From the NCBI GenBank assembly GCA_024742875.1, contig JANSXP010000048.1, positions 1 through 58,687 on the forward strand: a stretch of DNA of 58,687 nucleotides, in the 5' to 3' direction. The DNA is from Planctomycetaceae bacterium (GTDB taxonomy: Bacteria; Planctomycetota; Planctomycetia; Planctomycetales; Planctomycetaceae). Below the pieces are notes generated by a model that was not told the DNA's origin, ran no database searches, and saw nothing but the letters and a program-made list of their open reading frames with translations. Of this stretch, positions 26,736-35,673 are shown piece by piece. Position numbers and translations under genes: made by a program. Position 1 is the stretch's first letter. Each line of letters begins with the position of its first letter.

Positions 26736-27250
26736 CCGGGGGCCCCGGCCGGGGCGGTGGCGTGGCACGCTGCTGCGCAGCTGGAGTCGACTCTTTGTGG
26801 TACGCCTCTGCGCCGAGTCGCTCCGCGTTGCTGCGCTGTCGACAAACAAGGTCGGATCCGCGCGTGATTCGAAATGTGAAAGCGGCCCGGAGCGACGGAA
26901 GCTGCTGCGCAGCTGGAGCCACTCATTGTGGTGCGACTCTGCGCCGAGTCGCTCCGCATTGCTCCGCTGTCGACAAACCGGGTCCGATCCGCGCGTGATT
27001 CGGAATCTGAAGAGAGACGGGGAACGCTGCTGTGCAGCTGGGGACCACTCTTGGTGGTAAGTCTCTGCGGCGAGTCGCTCCGCTATCGACAAACCGGGTC
27101 GGATCCGCGCGTGATTCGGAATCTGAAGGGAGGCGACGGACACTTCAGCGAAGCTGGGGGCCACTCTTTGTGGTACGCCTCTGCGCCGAGTCGCCCCGCG
27201 TTGCTGCGCTATCGACAAACAGGTCGGATCCGCGCTTGATTCGGAATAAG
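26736..27250 (+). repeat. Tandem array of about four diverged GC-rich repeat units
   Basis: After a GC-rich head at 26736-26769 (CCGGGGGCCCCGGC, then GGGCGGTGGCGTGG), four units follow at about 26770-26901, 26902-27026, 27027-27142 and 27143-27250. They shorten from 132 to 108 bp. Each carries CAGCTGG or AGCTGG, TTGTGGTA-like sequence, CTCTGCGCCGAGTCGCTCCG, ATCGACAAAC or GTCGACAAAC, GGTCGGATCCGCGC and TGATTCGGAAT. The head and the CTCTGCGCCGAG and GACAAAC segments recur at 40574-40698. Open frames across this region on either strand are by-products of the repeat. Confidence 0.8.
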
Positions 27251-27373
27251 TTGCAGCAGGCGGGCGACTTCTGTGGCAGCGGCGAGCAGCGTCTGTCGGT
27301 GCCACGGCAGTTGCCTCTCTTCCATCATGGGCAGGACGCAGGGAGACTTGCGGAAATATGCTTTGAAGCCGGA
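27251..27373. other. Short gene-free stretch after the repeat array
   Basis: About 120 bases between the last repeat unit and the stop of the convergent DUF1552 gene. No hairpin with a T-run and no further repeat unit was seen. Confidence 0.4.
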
Positions 27374-28660
27374 CTATTCTCCGTCGGCACTCCATGACAG
27401 GGACGCATTGCTTTGACCGAAGGTTTCGGTGGGCGTTCCCAGTTCATTGAGCAGTCGGACAAACAGGTTGGACAGCGGCTGAGTTTCTTTTGGCTTGTGG
27501 TAAGTGCCATGCGGCAGGCGTCCGCCCGCCACAATCACGGGCACGTTGTTGGTGTGATGCGCATTGGCATTGCCCAGATTGCTGCCAAACATCACAAGGC
27601 ACTGATCGAGCAGACTGCCATTCTGTTCGTGGTGGGATTTCAAATGCTGCAGCAATCCACCAAAGCACGCCACGATCGAAGACTCCACCTTCCGCAGCTG
27701 CTGCAGTTTTTTGGCATCTTTACCGTGATGAGACAGCGTATGGTGATTGGTATTCACGCCTTTGATTTTGGGCGCTTCTGTCGTGTTGTGAATCATCAGC
27801 GTCACCACACGCGAAGAGTCTGTCGCCAGAATCAGGCTCGTCAGTTCCATCAGCAGATCAATTCGGCCAACCAAATCCGCGGAGTCGTGGATGTCTGACA
27901 CGGGATCGCGCTGCACGGTCGGTTTGGGGCGATCCATCCAGCTTTCCCGGCGGGCCAGATTTTTCTCTGCCGACCTCACAGATTCGAAATAGTCATCCAG
28001 CAGATGGTTGTCGGCGGAGCTGGTTTTCTGCTGCAGACGGCGTGTCTCACTTTTCAGCTCATCCAGAATACTGCGTCCCTGGCGGAGCCTGCGTCTGGCG
28101 GCCGCCACCTCCTGCGGTTGGCCCTGCAGAAACAATCGGGCAAACAGCTTCGCGGGACTAAACTGTGCGGGAATCATGACACCACGGTCTGTATACGACT
28201 GGCTCTGCGTCGTGTGCGTCCCCAAAGTGACAGAGGAGAATCGTGTCTGGCCCTCGTAGTGCCTGGCAGCCACCTGATCCACAGAGATGGTGTTACGAAA
28301 ACCGCCCATGCCGGGAAACCGGGCCGACGTCAGCCAGGTCAATTCGCTGTCATGCGGCTGACGCCCCACCTGATCTTCGTGCTGCAGATTGCCCAGCACA
28401 GTGAATTCGTCCCGATGCTCGGCCAGCAGCTGCAGGTATTCCGATGGCTCATATTTGCGTCCCGAGGATGTCGGCCAGAAGCTCTCCGGATACAGCCCCA
28501 GCGCGGTGCACACGGAAACAAACCGTCGGGGCATCACGGTCACAGCGGAGCCAAACGCCGGCGTCATCGACTCCAGCCATGGCAGCGCCAGTCCCACCCC
28601 GGCGGTGCGCAACAGGTGACGGCGGCCGACCGGTCGATAGCGGGAAAGGTAAGCAGACAT
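27374..28660 (-). CDS. DUF1552 domain-containing protein
   Basis: A 428-residue exported protein. The N-terminus SRYRPVGRRHLLRTAGVGLA resembles a Tat signal (GRRHLL rather than the strict RRxFL). The body shows the DUF1552 pattern: MPRRFVSVCTALGLYPESFWP, FTVLGNLQHEDQVGRQPHDSE, SVDQVAARHYEG, RSILDELKSETRRLQ and LLDQCLVMFGSNLGNANAHHTNN, where His and Asn residues cluster. DUF1552 is related in fold to DUF1501 and is paired in planctomycetes with DUF1592-type cytochrome-like proteins. That gene lies immediately upstream here, with 23 nt between them, so the two form an operon. The biochemical reaction is unknown. Confidence 0.88.
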   Translation of the reverse strand: MSAYLSRYRPVGRRHLLRTAGVGLALPWLESMTPAFGSAVTVMPRRFVSVCTALGLYPESFWPTSSGRKYEPSEYLQLLAEHRDEFTVLGNLQHEDQVGRQPHDSELTWLTSARFPGMGGFRNTISVDQVAARHYEGQTRFSSVTLGTHTTQSQSYTDRGVMIPAQFSPAKLFARLFLQGQPQEVAAARRRLRQGRSILDELKSETRRLQQKTSSADNHLLDDYFESVRSAEKNLARRESWMDRPKPTVQRDPVSDIHDSADLVGRIDLLMELTSLILATDSSRVVTLMIHNTTEAPKIKGVNTNHHTLSHHGKDAKKLQQLRKVESSIVACFGGLLQHLKSHHEQNGSLLDQCLVMFGSNLGNANAHHTNNVPVIVAGGRLPHGTYHKPKETQPLSNLFVRLLNELGTPTETFGQSNASLSWSADGE

Positions 28661-28683
28661 GATGACACTTTCTGTAACAGGCC

Positions 28684-31170
28684 CTACTTATGACGAAACA
28701 TGCGACTTTGCACGGTGGCATGGATCAGGTCACGCACTCGATAGCCGTCCGCGGCTGCCTGCTGCGTGATACCATCAAGCACTTCGCGATCTGCAAACTG
28801 AATCTCACCACCTGTGGCGAACACCACCAGACACGACGTGAAGTGGCGGGCGATCTGACTGGTCTGCTGTCGCAGAATGCGTTTGTACTCGCGAACGTCG
28901 GCAAACGCCTGCCCCCGGATCGTTCCACTGGAATCCACACGGCGGGACTTCATGGCCACTCCGCCCACCATGCCCTGATACCACGTGCGATGACGACCAA
29001 TCGGATCAAAGGCTTCCAGCGCAAAGCCCGGCGGATCGATATGCTGATGGCATCGCTGACAGGATTCGTTGCTGCGGTGTGCGGTGAGAATCTCACGAAT
29101 CGTCGTGCGGCCCGATGTATCAGGCTCAATCGCCCCGGCCTCAGGTGGCGGGGGAGCGGGCGGTGTCCCCAGCAGATTGCTGAGTACAAAATTGCCCCGC
29201 ACCACCGGCGATGTGGCCGTCCCGTTGGCCGTGGTTTTCAGGATCGCCGCCTGCGTCAGTACGCCTCCGCGAAGGCTGTCCGGCGACAGACGAATCTTTC
29301 GCAGGTGTTGCCCGCGAACGTCCGGAATGTCATAAAGCTGAGCGAGGCGACGATTGACGAAGGTAAAATCTGAGTCAATCAAATGGTCAATGGTCAGATT
29401 CTCTGTGACGAGTTCGCGGAAGAAGAATTCGGTCTCCCGCGGCACCACGTCGTTGAGCAGTTCGTCCCACTCGGGATAAAGTCTGGCATCCGGCGTCGTG
29501 GCATTCACTTTGTCCAGCCGCAGCCACTGTCCCACAAAGTCCTGAAAGAAACGCGCCGCTCGATCATCGTCGAGCAGCCGCTCGGTCTGCTGTCGCAGTA
29601 CGGCCGGATCGGACAACCTGCCGGCGTCGGCCAGTGCCCGCAGTTCGGCATCCGGCAGCGAACGCCACAGAAAATACGACAAACGACAGGCCAGCGCATG
29701 ATCATCCAGCCGGCCGGGGGACTCACGAAACATCAGAAACCGGGGGGACGAAAGCAGGGCGATCAGCGGCGCGCGCAATCGTGTGAGATACACTGCATCG
29801 CTGATCGGCTCTGCAGCGGCATCAGGACTTGCCAGAGCCGCCAGTCCATCAAGCTCGGCGTCGGACACCGGGCGACGAAAGGCCAGCGGTGCCAGACGTC
29901 GGAGCACCTGACGCACATGCTGCCCGCGGTCAGACGTTGTCAGGGCGAAAGCCGACGTGCCGTCCGGCCCCACATCTTCCCGCACGTCGCCCAGCACGTG
30001 GGTCGTGGAAGCGGGCGGCCACGTGTCATGCAGTGGTCCCTCAACCGACTGCTCCATCAGCAGTACACCGGGGCCTTTGTAGCCCTTCGCACCGCCAGCC
30101 GCTGCAATGGCCCCGTAAACCGCCTGTACGCTGCCGTTCATTTCCATGGTCAGATAAAAGTCGTCCCCCGGGCTCAGGAACGCTTCTACAACAAATTCCT
30201 GCGGCGTATCCATCGTGATGTCCACCGCTTTCAACAAACTGGCCCCGCCGCTCTTGTCACGCTTGATGAGCTTGGCAATCACCGGCCCGTCACTTTGCAA
30301 AGCGCCCACCTTCGATGTGATGCGAAATCGGCCGGCCGTCTTCACAAAGAAGCCAAAGTTGGTTCCCCGCGTCAGATAATCGGCATCCACAAACAGCGCC
30401 ACGCCGTTTGGTTTGGGGAGCGTGACGCTGCCGCCCTGATCGATGGGCAGATCATGAAACGCGTTCATGAACGGATTGCCCAGAAAATCAAAATCACTCT
30501 GCTGCCGTGGGTCAGCGGTCAGCACGATGGCCGCATCCAGCGCCGCATTGGCGGCCGCCAGATAGCTTTCCATATGGATGTCGGAAATCCGCTGCGCGGC
30601 CCCCACCGTATCAAAACTGCCCGCATCCACCTCGTCGGGCACCCCACCGGTCACATCGTGATCGATCTGCAGCAGATCCTGCAGTGTGTATTTGAGTTCT
30701 CGCTTTGTCAGACGCCGGGCCTGCACACGCCCGCGCAGCTGCTGCCGCTGCAGGCTGTGAGTGTGCAGCGCCGTTTTCAGAGCGGACAGTGCCTGCTGTC
30801 GATCGCGAACGTCCGGTCGCGGCTCGGAGGGAGGTGGCATTTCATCGGCCGTCACCCGATCAAACACGGACTGCCAGTGGGCAAACACGGCCTCGTCCTG
30901 CAATTCGTAAGACAGCGACTGCAGATTCAGCAGTGCAGACGTGCCACCGTCATGGCAACTGGCGCAGGAATGCTCAATCAGCGGCGCCACGGCCAAACGA
31001 AAATCCGCCTCCACCTGACGCTCTGCCGGCACATTCGTGACTTTGGGCGTCAAACCCGTCAGCGCAATCAACACAAACCAGACACACATAGCAGCATCCA
31101 CAACAAAACGAGGGTGGCACAGGAGGCAGCATAGCTGATCGGGTGCTGCCGCAGCAATTTGGCTTTGCAC
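28684..31170 (-). CDS. DUF1587/DUF1592/DUF1595/DUF1588/DUF1585 protein (planctomycete cytochrome c-like)
   Basis: Up to 828 residues, exported. A cytochrome-like N-terminal segment has CASCH at about residues 69-73, followed by PPPSEPRP. DUF1587 follows (LTKRELKYTLQDLLQID), then a beta-sandwich region, DUF1595/1592 (RRPVSDAELDGL, then LDDHALACRLSYFLWRSLPD), and DUF1588 with SNESCQRCHQHIDPPGFALEAFD, a second CxxCH. DUF1585 ends the protein (FADREVLDGITQ and VRDLIHATVQSRMFR). This is the standard planctomycete domain order. The two CxxCH motifs predict c-type haem attachment. The ATG at 31089 is preferred by signal-peptide logic (CVWFVLIALTGLTP). The longer form from 31170 adds 27 residues with a spurious CLLCH. 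It precedes the DUF1552 gene in the same operon. Confidence 0.88.
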   Translation of the reverse strand: MQSQIAAAAPDQLCCLLCHPRFVVDAAMCVWFVLIALTGLTPKVTNVPAERQVEADFRLAVAPLIEHSCASCHDGGTSALLNLQSLSYELQDEAVFAHWQSVFDRVTADEMPPPSEPRPDVRDRQQALSALKTALHTHSLQRQQLRGRVQARRLTKRELKYTLQDLLQIDHDVTGGVPDEVDAGSFDTVGAAQRISDIHMESYLAAANAALDAAIVLTADPRQQSDFDFLGNPFMNAFHDLPIDQGGSVTLPKPNGVALFVDADYLTRGTNFGFFVKTAGRFRITSKVGALQSDGPVIAKLIKRDKSGGASLLKAVDITMDTPQEFVVEAFLSPGDDFYLTMEMNGSVQAVYGAIAAAGGAKGYKGPGVLLMEQSVEGPLHDTWPPASTTHVLGDVREDVGPDGTSAFALTTSDRGQHVRQVLRRLAPLAFRRPVSDAELDGLAALASPDAAAEPISDAVYLTRLRAPLIALLSSPRFLMFRESPGRLDDHALACRLSYFLWRSLPDAELRALADAGRLSDPAVLRQQTERLLDDDRAARFFQDFVGQWLRLDKVNATTPDARLYPEWDELLNDVVPRETEFFFRELVTENLTIDHLIDSDFTFVNRRLAQLYDIPDVRGQHLRKIRLSPDSLRGGVLTQAAILKTTANGTATSPVVRGNFVLSNLLGTPPAPPPPEAGAIEPDTSGRTTIREILTAHRSNESCQRCHQHIDPPGFALEAFDPIGRHRTWYQGMVGGVAMKSRRVDSSGTIRGQAFADVREYKRILRQQTSQIARHFTSCLVVFATGGEIQFADREVLDGITQQAAADGYRVRDLIHATVQSRMFRHK

Positions 31171-31241
31171 TGATCAGCCGCAGCAACAGTATGCCTGCCT
31201 CACCGCCTGGCGTATGCTCCCTGCGCGGGTCGCTGGTCCGC

Positions 31242-33173
31242 TCACCGTCCGCCGTCCGCCACTCCAAACGCGGCCCCCCAGCCGGTCGTGTCTTCTTTCA
31301 GCACATCTGTCAGCGGCCGTCCCTGCCAGGCCGGATTCTCGGCCGCCGTCGCCAGAGTGGCTTCGTCATTTTCATCCATGGCCACGGCCAGAATGCCGGT
31401 GGCAATGCTGTCCGGCAGCTTCTGTCCTTCATACCGGGACGCGAGCATACTCAGCAGCCATTTGGCATCGAGGTTTCGGCCGGACGCAAACAACCGCCGC
31501 GCCAGATCCTCCACCACCGCCGGGGCGGCATTCAAATCCAAAGCGGCCGTCAGGTCACTTTCCGCATCTTCAAAACGATGCAGATCCACGTTGCGGGAGG
31601 CAGCCGCCACAAAACCCCGCAGATCCACGGGGTCCAGTTCCTGCTGCAGACGCTTCCGCTGCGCCCAGCCTTCCAGCCAGCCGATCCGCCGTCGGCCATT
31701 GGCAAAATAGATGTCACCCAGTTCGGTCATCAGATCACGACAGAAAACGCGACGCTGCCGCACCAAAGCCACCTGCCTGGCGGGGACCAGCTGCAGCTGC
31801 ATCAGACGTTCCGCCAGTTCCACGGCAATCAACTGATGCGCGAAGATGGTGGGATGCACGTGATCGATGTAGCTTTCGAATCCACAGATGCCCTCGGCCG
31901 CCGACGCGGTCACCACGGCAGCCGCGTCCACCAGTGGAATCTTCCGTTCGGCGGCGATTGCCGTCTGCTGCTGCGCTAAAGAGGATTTCATCCGCAGCGG
32001 GCACACATCCAGATCACACGCTTTCTGATAGTGGGTTCTGGCGGCCGCAAAATCGCCCGTCTGATCAAAGCAGCGCCCCAGACGAAAATGAAGCAGCGCA
32101 AACTGATCATCCAGCTGCAGCGCCTGTTGATACGTGGCGATGGCTGCGTGGGGATCTGTGTCATCTTCCAAAGTGGCCCGGTCAAACAGATCCTGCCACT
32201 GCCGTTGATCTTCCACAGACAGCGCAGCGCCGTGTTCCGATTTGAACGGCGGGCAGTCACGCAGATTGCCCCCCAGTTTGACCAGCACCAGCGGCACGCT
32301 CGCGGCCTGGCAGGCGTCGTCCATCATCTCCAGCGAATCAGCAAACTGCGCCACCACACCTGCCTCCCAGGCGTCGTCCCGCTGGTAGGACACATAACCG
32401 GCCGGATCATCCAGCCGCGTTTGAATTTCCTTGGGCGCGGCAGCGGTTTGCGTCGTGGGCTCCACACGCGCGGCGCCCCCCGTCAGACGTCGCAGCAGCA
32501 TCACCGTCCGCAGCGACCTTGCCTGGTTCTCCACCCACAAACGCACGGCTGACCGCGACTTCAGTTCTGCATACGTGCGGTCTTCCAGAAACTCATTGTG
32601 ACCGGTGGCCACCACGATCAGATCCGGGTCGTACGTGAGAACTTCGCTGACGATCGGACGCAGACGAAAGCTGGCATAGGAGATGCCGCCGCAGTTGATC
32701 ACACGGTACGTCCGCTCGGTGTCCGCCAGGTTTAGTTCGTGCTGCAGCCAGCTGCCAAACGACGTGTCGGGCAGATAAGGCCGCCCCTGCACGGTCGAGC
32801 CGCCAAGTACAAAAATGCGAAATTCGCCTGGAGGTTTGACGGTCGGAAACGTCTGCTTCACAAAGAAGCGTTCCCGACCAATATCCGTCGTCAAAAGATC
32901 GTCCCCATCCGGCTGGAACAATCGCATATCTTCATCAAAACCATCGTGCAGATCCGTCGTCGCCGCATCGGCTTCCACGCCCAGCAGTCGCAAAGACAGT
33001 TCCAGCACGACAAACGGAGACAGTCCCAGCAGCACAGCCAGCACATAAAACAGGGGCCGACGCCCGCGTTTCGCCAGCGACTGTGATTCGGTCACCAGGG
33101 TCTCCGCAGACTTGCGGCGCACGTCCGATGATTCCGATTGTGTGTCATCCACCTCTGGAGAGTTCGAGCCCAC
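31242..33173 (-). CDS. Membrane-anchored SGNH/GDSL hydrolase with C-terminal TPR-like repeats
   Basis: A 643-residue protein with a cytosolic polar N-terminus, one membrane anchor at about residues 41-63 (FYVLAVLLGLSPFVVLEL) and a large external part. SGNH blocks are visible: GGSTVQG with nucleophile Ser126 (block I), INCGGISYAS with the oxyanion Gly (block II), GHNEF with Asn193 (block III) and IDHVHP with the catalytic Asp/His (block V, near 445). Between blocks III and V a TPR-like insertion occurs (ATYQQALQLDDQFALLHFRLGR, then GDFAAARTHYQKACDLD). More helical repeats follow block V. Enzymes of this fold deacylate or deacetylate lipids or polysaccharides at the envelope. The substrate is not evident. 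Confidence 0.8.
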   Translation of the reverse strand: MGSNSPEVDDTQSESSDVRRKSAETLVTESQSLAKRGRRPLFYVLAVLLGLSPFVVLELSLRLLGVEADAATTDLHDGFDEDMRLFQPDGDDLLTTDIGRERFFVKQTFPTVKPPGEFRIFVLGGSTVQGRPYLPDTSFGSWLQHELNLADTERTYRVINCGGISYASFRLRPIVSEVLTYDPDLIVVATGHNEFLEDRTYAELKSRSAVRLWVENQARSLRTVMLLRRLTGGAARVEPTTQTAAAPKEIQTRLDDPAGYVSYQRDDAWEAGVVAQFADSLEMMDDACQAASVPLVLVKLGGNLRDCPPFKSEHGAALSVEDQRQWQDLFDRATLEDDTDPHAAIATYQQALQLDDQFALLHFRLGRCFDQTGDFAAARTHYQKACDLDVCPLRMKSSLAQQQTAIAAERKIPLVDAAAVVTASAAEGICGFESYIDHVHPTIFAHQLIAVELAERLMQLQLVPARQVALVRQRRVFCRDLMTELGDIYFANGRRRIGWLEGWAQRKRLQQELDPVDLRGFVAAASRNVDLHRFEDAESDLTAALDLNAAPAVVEDLARRLFASGRNLDAKWLLSMLASRYEGQKLPDSIATGILAVAMDENDEATLATAAENPAWQGRPLTDVLKEDTTGWGAAFGVADGGR

Positions 33174-33311
33174 AAAGTTCTTCCTGCAGGGAATTGAAGC
33201 GATCTGGCATACAGCCTCCGAGCATGATAGCGTGTCCGCTGCGGAAACAGCCAGACTGTCACGGCAATCAAAACCGCCAGCCCTTTTCGTTCATCAGTCA
33301 ACAGGTCCCGG

Positions 33312-34295
33312 GTGAAGCACAAGCAGGCCAAACAGGCGTTGAAGTCAGCCGACACCGCGCCCACAGACAAATCCACACCGCGTGAGGCGGCGGGCACCCG
33401 CGAGACGCGCGAGGACGCCACAAACGCCCCCGCTGCCGACTGGAACCGTCGACTGGATCAGCTGGAAGCCCGGCTGCCCCCGGCGTCCCGTCGGAGCACG
33501 GCAGTCCAGTGTCTGACGCTGGTTGCCGTCGGACTGCTCACATGGAACGTGGGCCTGCTGTGGTCGCAGATGTCAGCACAGTCTGCCGCGTCAGAGCAGG
33601 CCGCTTTCTGGGAATTGTGCCACGCCGGCACAACGCCCGCCGTTCGTACGTCCCGTTTCCTGCAGCTGGTGGAGTCCGGCAATGTCGAGTGGCGCAGTGC
33701 CATCCTCCAGGGACTGGATCTGGCCGGCACCGACCTGTCAGGGCGGAATATTCGCAACGCCCGTTTTGATGACTGCGATCTGTCACACGCGCAGCTGTTT
33801 GAAGCCCAGCTGAACAATGCCATCTTCAATCTGTGCAACTGCGAGGGGGCCGTGTTTGGCAAAGCCGATCTTCGCAACAGCAGCTTCTTCAAAGCTCAGA
33901 TCCGTGACGCCGATTTTCGAGGTGCCAGTCTGCAGTCGGCCTCGCTGGAGCAGTGTCGGGCAAAGAACGCCAGTTTTGTAACGGCCGAAATGGGCGAATG
34001 CTTTCTGGCGATGGCAGACCTGAGTGGGGCCGATCTGACCGGCGCCGATTTGACTGGCGCTGATCTGACGGCCGCCAAACTCATCGGAGCCAATCTGGCT
34101 CTTTCCGACTTCTCCGGCGCCTTTCTGGATGACACAGATTTGTCAGACAGCAACTGGTGGCGGGCCCGGGGGCTGGGCACCGCCGAAATGCAGCGGCTGG
34201 CACTGAAGTTTCCTCCCTCTCCCAGCGCTGAAGAGTCCAGACGACGGGATTTCCGGATCTGGATCAGCAATCAGCGGCCACCGGATGAGAATTAG
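33312..34295 (+). CDS. Pentapeptide-repeat protein with N-terminal membrane segment
   Basis: A 327-residue protein starting at GTG 33312. A charged N-terminus of about 60 residues leads to a single hydrophobic segment (VQCLTLVAVGLLTWNVGLLW, about residues 65-84). From about residue 133 to 275 it consists of pentapeptide repeats of the A(D/N)Lxx type (for example LAGTDLSGRNIRNARFDDCD and GADLTGADLTGADLTAAKL), which fold as a right-handed beta helix. Some members mimic DNA and protect gyrase, while most have no known role. The membrane anchor and tail suggest a scaffold function rather than gyrase protection. It is followed by an MFS-like gene 51 nt downstream on the same strand. Confidence 0.85.
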   Translation: MKHKQAKQALKSADTAPTDKSTPREAAGTRETREDATNAPAADWNRRLDQLEARLPPASRRSTAVQCLTLVAVGLLTWNVGLLWSQMSAQSAASEQAAFWELCHAGTTPAVRTSRFLQLVESGNVEWRSAILQGLDLAGTDLSGRNIRNARFDDCDLSHAQLFEAQLNNAIFNLCNCEGAVFGKADLRNSSFFKAQIRDADFRGASLQSASLEQCRAKNASFVTAEMGECFLAMADLSGADLTGADLTGADLTAAKLIGANLALSDFSGAFLDDTDLSDSNWWRARGLGTAEMQRLALKFPPSPSAEESRRRDFRIWISNQRPPDEN

Positions 34296-34346
34296 CGCAG
34301 GCAGCACTATGATGGCGGGATCTGTCTTTCCTGTTCGACTGCTGCC

Positions 34347-35669
34347 ATGACCGCACCGACGTCTTCCTTCTCCGCCACCTTTCTCACCTGCATGCTCTGG
34401 CGGACCATTCAGGGACTGGCGGTCGCCCTGTCACTGACGCTGCTGGTTGGCAACACACCGGACAGCTGGCCTGTGCCTGCCGCCTCCATGGGATTGGCGG
34501 GCGTACTCATCGGACTGGGAATCGGCGTCGCGGCCGACCGCTGGCTGCGGACCCGTTTCTCCGGACAGGCTGCCATTCAGCTGGCCGCCCTGCCTTTGCT
34601 CAGCGGAGTGTGGCTGATGTACGCATTGCCACAGGTCGAAGCGATCGTGTGCGTGTGCGTGTGGGTGGGCATCGGGGTGGGGGGAGAGTGGTCCACTCTG
34701 GCCGATGCCTGCCGGGGCGAACTCACCGCCCGCACCCGCTGGAGAGGCATCCTGCTGTGGACTGTGATGTTTGCCGCCGGCACAGCAATCGCCTGCGTGC
34801 TGCCCCCATCATCTGCCGCCATGCTGACGGTCAGCCTTGTCGTCACCCTGGCGACGACCGTTCTGCTTTCTCGAAACTTCCGCTTCATTCGTGAACCGGT
34901 GCCAGCAACGGCCGAACAACTGGCCGCTGAAGTGGCCGGTTTCGCCGCCGCCCAGGCGGCCGCCGACGGGGTTCCGCTGGACGAAATCGCCGCGATGACG
35001 GCCGAGTCAGAAGACGATGGCTGCGATGCCACCGACTGCTGCGGTGGCAGCAAGCCGGTGGCCCCCACAAGTTTCTCTCAGGGTGTGCTGCTGGTGACCG
35101 TTGCCTGGACCCTGCTGCTGGCCACCCTGAGTTTCGTTTTGTCCGGGGACGACACACTTGCTGAGCGTCTGCCGTGTTTTGCGGGACTTATCGCCGGCTG
35201 CCTGTTGATGTTCACCACCGCCCCCCGCACGGGCTATGCGGTGGCCCTGCTGCCGTTTCTTCTGCTGCTGCCGGTGATGCTGTTGCTGCATCCTTTTTTT
35301 GCCGCGCCGTCTGTCGCAAAGTCTCTGCTGTCCGGCGGTCTGTGCCTTGCGGTCGCTGGACTGCACACGGGTTTGCGGCTGGTCGCCGGAGAGTCGTTTG
35401 CCGATTGCGCGTCAGATCCTGTTCGCACGCGTGTGCATGTGGTGGGGCTGTTTGCCGCCGCGGCCGTCGTCCTCATCGAGGCCTGCCTGCGAATGCTGCT
35501 GCCCGCCGGAGGCTGGCAAGCCGTGCCGCTGCTGATCCTCGCTGTTGCAGGCCTGGCCGTCCTCCGCACCCTGCCGGCCCCTGTCGTTTCCAGTCTGGGC
35601 AAAGAGGAAGCCAGTCCGGATCCCGATGAACTGCAGGACGTGATGGCCATCGTGAACGAGCAGGTGTAA
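34347..35669 (+). CDS. MFS-like multi-spanning membrane protein
   Basis: A 440-residue integral membrane protein with about 12 hydrophobic segments. The loop after segments 2-4 contains VGIGVGGEWSTLADACRGELTA, which resembles the G-x-G-G-E-W-x-x-A motif of MFS sugar and organic-acid permeases. A long soluble loop between the two halves (about residues 190-245) is acidic and holds a cysteine cluster (GCDATDCCGGSK). It ends with an acidic tail. The next gene starts 4 nt after its stop and encodes a regulator, so transporter and regulator are made together. Transport activity and substrate are unproven; it may have become a sensor. Confidence 0.6.
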   Translation: MTAPTSSFSATFLTCMLWRTIQGLAVALSLTLLVGNTPDSWPVPAASMGLAGVLIGLGIGVAADRWLRTRFSGQAAIQLAALPLLSGVWLMYALPQVEAIVCVCVWVGIGVGGEWSTLADACRGELTARTRWRGILLWTVMFAAGTAIACVLPPSSAAMLTVSLVVTLATTVLLSRNFRFIREPVPATAEQLAAEVAGFAAAQAAADGVPLDEIAAMTAESEDDGCDATDCCGGSKPVAPTSFSQGVLLVTVAWTLLLATLSFVLSGDDTLAERLPCFAGLIAGCLLMFTTAPRTGYAVALLPFLLLLPVMLLLHPFFAAPSVAKSLLSGGLCLAVAGLHTGLRLVAGESFADCASDPVRTRVHVVGLFAAAAVVLIEACLRMLLPAGGWQAVPLLILAVAGLAVLRTLPAPVVSSLGKEEASPDPDELQDVMAIVNEQV

Positions 35670-35673
35670 GCCG

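Noticed and set aside
26770-27250. Possible CRISPR array
   Set aside because: Units are over 100 bp, variable in length and contiguous, without short conserved repeats separated by unique spacers; no cas genes are near.
26712-27395. A minus-strand open frame of 227 codons across the repeat array
   Set aside because: Its translation is repetitive and mirrors the DNA repeat (several near-copies of one pattern); no start signal or domain is present.
29383-31134. A plus-strand open frame of 583 codons
   Set aside because: It is antisense to the DUF1592-type gene, has no domain, and its length is explained by the GC-rich codon bias of the real gene.
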